A program made the translations under genes and the position numbers. DNA of 64,000 nt, from positions 1-64,000 of the forward strand of contig JAWLHU010000006.1 of assembly GCA_041690255.1 (NCBI GenBank), in the 5' to 3' direction. Below, piece after piece: positions 58,916 to 64,000 of this stretch. Below the pieces are notes generated by a model. It saw nothing but the letters and a program-made list of their open reading frames with translations. It was not told where the DNA came from and did not search any database. Positions within the stretch are counted from its first letter, which is position 1. Each line of letters starts with the position of its first letter. This DNA comes from JAWLHU01 sp041690255 (lineage in GTDB: Bacteria; Bacillota; Sulfobacillia; Symbiobacteriales; Symbiobacteriaceae).

Positions 58916-60276
58916 ATGACACAGACGCTCCGTCGCGCCCAGGCCGCCAGGGAGAAGGGGCTGACGTGGGGCACGATCCTACGCCTCTTCCTGCCACTCT
59001 CGCTCAGCGACGTGATCATGATCCTCTCGGGGCCGATTCTGACCATCGGCCTGACCCGTCTGGCCTTTCCGGAGATCTCCCTGGCCGCCTACTCGGTGGC
59101 CCAGAACGTGGCGATTCTCCTGGAGAGCCCGATCATCATGCTCCTCCACGCATCTACGGCGCTCAGTCGGTACAAGGAGACCTACCGGCCCCTCCGGGCC
59201 TTCATGGTCTGGGCGAACGCCAGCCTGACGGTCCTCTACCTGCTGATCGCTTACACCCCAGCCTACGACTGGCTTTTCCGTGGTGTTCTGGGGCAGCCGG
59301 CCGCGATCGCCGATGCAGCCTTGCCTGCCTTCCGGCTGCTGCTCCTCTGGCCGGCGGCCATGGCTGGCGTCGTTTCCACCAGGGCATCCTGATCAACTAC
59401 AAGCGGTCAAATCTGGTGGCGTACGCGGGGTTTGCCCGCATCGCCAGCCTCTCACTGGTGACGATGCTGGGTGTCCTGGGCGACTTCCATGGTGCGACCG
59501 TTGCCGGCATGGCCCTGGTCACCAGCGTGATCGTTGAGGCAGCCGCTGTGACCTGGCTCTCTCGCCCCTTCCTGAAGGCAGGTGGGGCCGAACAGGGTGA
59601 GGTCGAAGCACCGGAGTGGGCGCCGCGCGATGTCTGGCAGATCGCTCGGTGGTACTGGCCTCTGGCCATGACGCAGATCCTCGTCTGGGTGGTCCGGCCG
59701 CTGATCAACGGGGGCATTGCGCGAACCCCCGATCCGGAACTGGGGCTGGCCTCCTGGCCCATCGCCTGGACGACCATTGGCATGGTCGCCAACTCGGTCC
59801 GCATGGTTCAGCAACTGGCCCTCACTCTCCTGAAGGACCGGCAGAGCTATCTCCTGCTCCGGCGCTTCGTCTGGATGGCCGGTCTGGCTGCCTCCCTGCT
59901 CATGGCACTCCTTGCCTTCACGCCGCTGGGCCTGGGGTATATGGAGTGGGTCCTCGGGCTGCGGGGCGGACTGGCCGCGGTGGCCCTGGCGGCGTTTCCG
60001 GCCCTGCAGGTTGGCGTGATCTACCCGCTCATGGTCGCCCAGCAGAATTGGATGCAGGGGCTCCTGGTGCGCGATGGCCGCACGAAAATGGTGAATGCCG
60101 GGGCGTTGACAGGTGGGACCGTGACCATGGCGGCGGTCTACGCCGGGGCGCTGATCTGGCACCTGCCCGGTGCGCTGCTTGGTGTGATCGCACTCGCCGC
60201 CGGGGGATTGGTGGAACTGCTTGTCCTCTACGCGGCCTCGGGCCCCCAGCGTGAGCGTTGGGTGCAGGGAAAGTAG
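58916..60276 (+). pseudogene. MATE/MVF-like multidrug transporter with a frameshift
   Basis: A 12-14-helix polytopic protein in two frames. The first part (58916 to about 59372) is MTQTLRRAQ ... LLLLWPAAMAGVV; the second continues FHQGILINYKRSNLVAYAGF ... to 60276. One extra T in the TTT run at 59373-59375 would restore a continuous chain of about 453 residues. The rest shows no decay, so this is either a recent mutation, a sequencing error or phase variation. GGAGGG lies 12 bases before the ATG. The exporter's substrate is unknown. Confidence 0.75.
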
Positions 60277-60522
60277 GGCGAAAACGGGGGCACGGGATCA
60301 CCGCCCCGACCTGTACATGGGAAAGCCCCCTTCTTCCCCCGGGGAGGTAGTTTAGAGGTCAAGATGGAACCTGATAGTGGCCGCTATGCCAGGGGCAGTT
60401 CGGCGTCAGAGCTGGAAGACTCCTTCTGACCCGAATGGTTCTATCTGGCAGATAAGCTTTTGCGCCCGCGTTGACCGGCTACAGACCGATGTGCCGGCGT
60501 GCTGGGTGGTGGGGGGTCGCAC

Positions 60523-61014
60523 ATGATTGGCTACACCATCTGTTTCATTCGCAGCCAGGATCAACTGCTGATGCTCAACAGGCAGAAGCCCCCGAACATG
60601 GGACTCTGGAACGGGGTGGGCGGCAAGATTGAGCCGGGGGAGAGTCCGTATCAGGCGGTGCTGCGGGAGGTTGAGGAGGAGACGGGGCTGCGGCTGAGCA
60701 CCGTTCGGTTCAGCGGTCTGATCACCTGGGGAGGCCGGTTCGATGAGATCCAGGGAGGCATGTACGTCTACCTGGCCGAGGTGGATGGGCCCATGGATCC
60801 ACCTGAGCAGACGCCGGAGGGCATCCTCGCCTGGAAGCCGCTTGCCTGGGTTCTGGATCCGGAGAACAAAGGGGTGGTCAGCAACATTGCCTGCTTTCTT
60901 CCGGTCATGCTTCAGGATGCTACGCCTTACGAACACCGCTGCATCTACCGGCATGGCGTGCTGAAGGTCTGTATTCGCCACGATCTGGCCGAGGAGGACT
61001 CCCCGGCGGGCTAG
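60523..61014 (+). CDS. Nudix hydrolase (MutT/MTH1-like)
   Basis: 163 residues with a complete Nudix box (GGKIEPGESPYQAVLREVEEETGL, G-x5-E-x7-REVxEExGL) near residue 38. The WNGVGGKIE context is like 8-oxo-dGTP diphosphatases, which clean oxidised nucleotides. The ATG at 60523 follows GTGGGGGG by six bases. Stands alone between a broken transporter and a hairpin. Confidence 0.87.
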   Translation: MIGYTICFIRSQDQLLMLNRQKPPNMGLWNGVGGKIEPGESPYQAVLREVEEETGLRLSTVRFSGLITWGGRFDEIQGGMYVYLAEVDGPMDPPEQTPEGILAWKPLAWVLDPENKGVVSNIACFLPVMLQDATPYEHRCIYRHGVLKVCIRHDLAEEDSPAG

Positions 61015-61024
61015 TGCGTTCTGT

Positions 61025-61051
61025 GGGCCCGGCAGGTCTGCTGCCGGGCCC
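61025..61051 (+). terminator. GC-rich hairpin after the Nudix gene
   Basis: A perfect 11-bp stem (61025-61035 with 61041-61051) and a 5-base loop, without a T-run. Confidence 0.5.
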
Positions 61052-61217
61052 TGGCGCGCCCTCGCCTGGCCTGTTCAGTTGACTGGTCGAAGAGGAAGGG
61101 GTCGACGCTACAACTTGGGATGGGTTCGCGGGGATACTGGTGAAGACTGGATATCAACATATTCACTTCGCGCAATGTCTGAACCGTGGATAACGGGAGT
61201 GTTTCTGTCCGGGTCTT

Positions 61218-61982
61218 TCAGCAGAGACGCCAGCGGCGCATGAGGGGGGCCAGGGGCCGGCACCATCGGAGGAGGGGGAATCGCTCGATCTCTCTGGCGA
61301 TCCGGAGGGCATCTTGTTGGATGAACTGGATCACCATCTGCTGTTCGCTCTCGGTCTCTGCCGCCAGCAAGAAGCGTGCATTGCGCCAGACGTTGTCCCG
61401 CCAGGTCTTCAGGCCGAAGGTGGCCAGGGTCTGATCCAGACGTCCCATGACCCTTCCAAGCGGCAGGATCAGGCGACCGTAAGACTGGGCGAGATCACTT
61501 TCGACGCCGGGGATCACCTCATGGAGGACGCGGTTGATCTGGTCATGGTCGAACCGGCGGCGCACGGTCCGGAAGACGGAGTCCTCATCCTGCTCAGCCC
61601 GCAGGATCTCGGCGGCGACCAGGGGCAGATCGTTGTTGATGTGGGCGTTCATGCCCAGGAGGATGTCCTGCAGGAGGAAGCCCTGCTTTCGCACAGCGAT
61701 GGTGAAAGCATACTGCCACGCAGGAGGTGGGTCGCTCCCTTGCTCGAAGCGTGCCAGTGCATCGAAATAGTACCAGGCGAACCGGATCGCCACCCGCTCG
61801 ACCCAGGGGCCATCGAGGAAAAAGGGGCGCTCCAGCCGGTCGATGACGCTGCGGGTCATGTGGCGGTACACCCGGAGGAATGCGGCCCGATGATCCCTGA
61901 GCCGCTCGAACCGATCCAGGTGATGCCCCATGACGGCGACCAGCTCTGGGAGGCTGTCTACCTCTGCCCCGCCCATCTGCAT
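61218..61982 (-). CDS. DUF5995-like protein
   Basis: 254 residues, all-helical, with the conserved GMNAHINNDLPLV motif and a WVERVAIRFAWYYFDAL segment, which I associate with DUF5995. The function of this family is unknown; the His/Asn/Asp motif suggests a metal or catalytic site. AGGAGGG lies nine bases before the ATG. The 3' end is basic (RWCRPLAPLMRRWRLC). Confidence 0.65.
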   Translation of the reverse strand: MQMGGAEVDSLPELVAVMGHHLDRFERLRDHRAAFLRVYRHMTRSVIDRLERPFFLDGPWVERVAIRFAWYYFDALARFEQGSDPPPAWQYAFTIAVRKQGFLLQDILLGMNAHINNDLPLVAAEILRAEQDEDSVFRTVRRRFDHDQINRVLHEVIPGVESDLAQSYGRLILPLGRVMGRLDQTLATFGLKTWRDNVWRNARFLLAAETESEQQMVIQFIQQDALRIAREIERFPLLRWCRPLAPLMRRWRLC

Positions 61983-62075
61983 GAGATACTCCCTCCTTTC
62001 TGCTAGTCTGCGCGAGGAGAGTCGACCTCCTCCGGCGACTCATGAAGCAGATGTCTCGCTGGGAGGGTCTCTCGC

Positions 62076-62348
62076 ATGGCTATTCTGTTGGACTTTCATC
62101 GCAGCCAGGCCGAACCGTCTCTCGTCATCATGGACAGCGGAATGCCAGCCTCCTGGCAGTGGCAGGAGCACTTTTACGATGCGGCCATCTTCCACGCCTG
62201 GTGGGAGGATGGCGAAGGCCGTACCTGGTACCGGGTGGAGACAAGTCAGGGGCGGCTCTTCCTCCTGGGCCGCGATCGGAACGGGTGGACGGCGGCCCCG
62301 CTTCCCGGTCCGGTGCCGGCCCGCCGGCAGGTGGCCTCCCGGGCATAG
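62076..62348 (+). CDS. Small conserved-looking protein, unrecognised
   Basis: 90 residues. The centre (AIFHAWWEDGEGRTWYRVETSQGRLFLLGRDRNGWTAAP) is a compact beta domain rich in Trp, similar in feel to small DUF6504-type proteins; I cannot confirm this. GGGAGG lies nine bases before the ATG. It ends at a terminator shared with the convergent subtilase. Confidence 0.55.
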   Translation: MAILLDFHRSQAEPSLVIMDSGMPASWQWQEHFYDAAIFHAWWEDGEGRTWYRVETSQGRLFLLGRDRNGWTAAPLPGPVPARRQVASRA

Positions 62349-62351
62349 GGA

Positions 62352-62380
62352 AGGCCCCGGAGGATGCTCCCCCAGGGCCT
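62352..62380. terminator. Shared terminator
   Basis: AGGCCC (62352-62357) pairs with GGGCCT (62375-62380), with an inner GGAG/CTCC helix, between convergent stop codons. Confidence 0.6.
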
Positions 62381-62389
62381 GTCCGCCTA

Positions 62390-64000
62390 TCAATCGATGG
62401 TGATGGGACCGCTGATCCAGATGTCCCAGTGATCGGGGTTCTGCTTATCGCCCAGCGGGCGGAGCGCCTTCAACTGGAGACGGTAGGTGCCGTCGGGAAC
62501 GGGGCGCCCCCGGTCGGTTGTGCCGTTCCAGGCGAGGATCTCAACCTCACCGGCGGAGCGGGCGGCAAAGTCAGCACGGTAGGCATTGCCCCAGTGTTTG
62601 TTGCTGCCCTCCTGAATGATCTCCAGTTTCAGCTCTTCGGCCTGACGGGCGAGGCTGAAGACCACGTAGGCAGCATCGGCGACGCAGCCACAGTCCGGGT
62701 TGATGGTCATGGCCTCCGTGGGGTTGAGATAACCCTCCTCATCAAGGTAGGCCAGCCAGGGCAGATCATAGGCCAGGGGGTCCAGGGTAGTCGCCGCCTG
62801 GTAGTCGTCCTTGAAGCCGAGGAAGGGGATTGAGGCGATGCTCTCGCCGGCGCTGTTCTGCACGTGGATCCAGCCGTAGAAGAGGCCGGCGGGTTGATTG
62901 TCGCCAACGGTCAGGGTGAACCGGACCTGACGGCTCTGTCCGGGCCGGAGCCTGAGCATCTGGGGTTGGGCGGCCAGGGAGACCCCGTCAGCGACGACGG
63001 TGAAGCTGTAGAACTGCTCGGTGCTGCTGGTGTTGCTGATCTGGACCTGGTGCACGGCCGTGTTTGTGCCCTGCAGCTCGCCCAGTGAGAGTTTGTCGGG
63101 GACTGCCCGAACGGGGGCGTTGATCGCCCGGTTGACATCGATCATGCCGGCGCCCTGTCGGTGAACGGGGTAGAGAGAGCCGCCGCTGCCAGCGGTCCGG
63201 GGGGTGGCGGTGTTCATCAGCATTGCCCGGACGGTCTCGGTCTTCTTCTTCGGTCCCATCTGGCTCAGCTCACCGGCCTTGGCCTGCAGGAGCAGGGCGG
63301 CGGCACCGGCCACGTGCGGGGCAGCCATGGAGGTGCCCGACAGGGAGGCGTAACCGCCATCGGCCAGGGGGTAGGTGGAGTAGATCGAACCACCCGGGGC
63401 GGTCAAGTCGGGCTTCATGGCCAGGTCGGGCGAGGGGCCCCAGGAGGAGAAGCCGGAGATCTGCCCCGCTGTCTCGTTGACGAACTGGTAGGTCTGGCCC
63501 GTCCAGGTCAGGTGGACCGGGCCGGCCTCCATGAGGGAGCGCAGCCGGAGGCCATCTGCCCCGGAGATACCCATGGTCGGCACGTAGGCGCCGGGCTGGC
63601 CCAGGGTTCCGGCGAAGAAGCCGGGCTGGTTGTTGTGGATGATCACCTGGACCGCACCGTGGGCCCGCGCCCGCTCGCTCTTCTCATAGAAGGAGATGGC
63701 GCCGCGGGAGATCAGGGCCACCTTGCCGGCCACCTTGGAGGTGCCGTCAGGGTTCAGGAAGTCGGCGTCGCTGGTGCCGAGACCGGCGAAGACGATCTCC
63801 GCGGACTGGCCACTGGCGGGAGGCTCAGGCGAAAAGGACATGGTGCCATAGCCCATGGGAGCGCCCTCCGGGTCAATGAAGCCGGTTCGGGTGGCCATGC
63901 TGTTCTCGAAGGAGGCGACAGCAATGGCGCCGGTGCCTACCGCCGGGGAGCCGGTGGCGAACTCGCCGGACTCGCCTTCGTTGCCGCCGGAGGCGACGAC
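62390..64000 (-). CDS. Subtilisin-like serine protease (S8, Vpr/C5a-type), 5' end cut off
   Basis: At least 536 residues, running off the window at 64000. The oxyanion asparagine region (ASGGNEG) is the first visible motif. A PA-domain insertion follows (VFAGLGTSDADF ... GKVALISRGAISFYEKSERARAHGAVQVIIHNN), then the catalytic serine in GTSMAAPHVAGAAALL and Fn3-like C-terminal domains. The catalytic Asp and His lie upstream of the window. The codons continue in frame past an internal ATG at 63898, so that ATG is not the start. Expected to be secreted and to degrade proteins or peptides. Confidence 0.88.
   Translation of the reverse strand, partial: VVASGGNEGESGEFATGSPAVGTGAIAVASFENSMATRTGFIDPEGAPMGYGTMSFSPEPPASGQSAEIVFAGLGTSDADFLNPDGTSKVAGKVALISRGAISFYEKSERARAHGAVQVIIHNNQPGFFAGTLGQPGAYVPTMGISGADGLRLRSLMEAGPVHLTWTGQTYQFVNETAGQISGFSSWGPSPDLAMKPDLTAPGGSIYSTYPLADGGYASLSGTSMAAPHVAGAAALLLQAKAGELSQMGPKKKTETVRAMLMNTATPRTAGSGGSLYPVHRQGAGMIDVNRAINAPVRAVPDKLSLGELQGTNTAVHQVQISNTSSTEQFYSFTVVADGVSLAAQPQMLRLRPGQSRQVRFTLTVGDNQPAGLFYGWIHVQNSAGESIASIPFLGFKDDYQAATTLDPLAYDLPWLAYLDEEGYLNPTEAMTINPDCGCVADAAYVVFSLARQAEELKLEIIQEGSNKHWGNAYRADFAARSAGEVEILAWNGTTDRGRPVPDGTYRLQLKALRPLGDKQNPDHWDIWISGPITID

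Overview
The window reads as chromosomal DNA of a high-G+C, low-phage-content Gram-positive-type bacterium. Signs are strong GGAGG-type ribosome binding sites, frequent GTG/TTG starts, a SAM-I riboswitch, a T-box, lipoprotein signal peptides and ROK regulation. AdhE plus pyruvate formate-lyase point to fermentation, while phenylacetyl-CoA epoxidase genes need oxygen, so a facultative or microaerophilic life is likely. A deep Bacillota lineage such as Symbiobacterium or a relative is my best guess; this is inference, not a search result. I see no prophage, insertion sequence, rRNA operon or CRISPR array.

Layout. 1-1265: no confident gene; a promoter with an immediate hairpin/T-run, one small possible ORF, and a structured leader for adhE. 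1266-6182: adhE and pflB, convergent. 6321-13607: a methionine/one-carbon operon under a SAM-I riboswitch: metF, a stand-alone MetH reactivation domain, metH without that domain, a diguanylate cyclase, a RACo-like corrinoid reductive activator and an RraB-like protein. 13849-15222: an FAD-dependent oxidoreductase. 15283-30820 (minus): a dextran/isomalto-oligosaccharide utilisation locus with a ROK regulator, binding protein, two permeases, three GH66-type proteins and three (alpha/alpha)6-barrel glycosidase modules. One secreted 1503-residue protein joins a GH15-like and a GH66 module. 31086-34779: UvrD-like helicase, uppP, a glutaredoxin-like selenoprotein with an in-frame UGA and a bacterial-type SECIS hairpin, and an AhpD-like protein.

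34833-37590: a small acidic protein and a leucyl-tRNA synthetase that lacks the CP1 editing domain, behind a T-box. 37695-41999: a GNAT protein, then a TetR regulator with a palindromic operator and paaABCD. 42032-45321: S41 peptidase, lipoprotein, a propeller remnant and an ACT protein. 45318-46246: a TauE-like exporter whose promoter holds a CsoR/CstR-like palindrome. 46322-53767: two serine hydrolases, an S1C protease, a 41-residue membrane protein, a 13-copy 21-bp tandem repeat, a GreA-C-domain protein and phoU.

53890-56049: a ferredoxin-like protein, an acyl-CoA dehydrogenase-like flavoprotein and a Tyr-Val-Leu tRNA cluster. 56059-58771: an acetyltransferase and a sulfur/selenium-transport pair in which a triheme cytochrome is fused to a YeeE half, divergent from a DUF2892 protein. 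58916-64000: a frameshifted MATE-like transporter, a Nudix hydrolase, a DUF5995 protein and a truncated subtilase.

The strongest observations are the selenocysteine glutaredoxin (33987-34235), the editing-less LeuRS, the GH15-GH66 fusion inside a redundant dextran locus, and the cytochrome-YeeE fusion with shared CsoR/CstR-like sites near sulfur genes.
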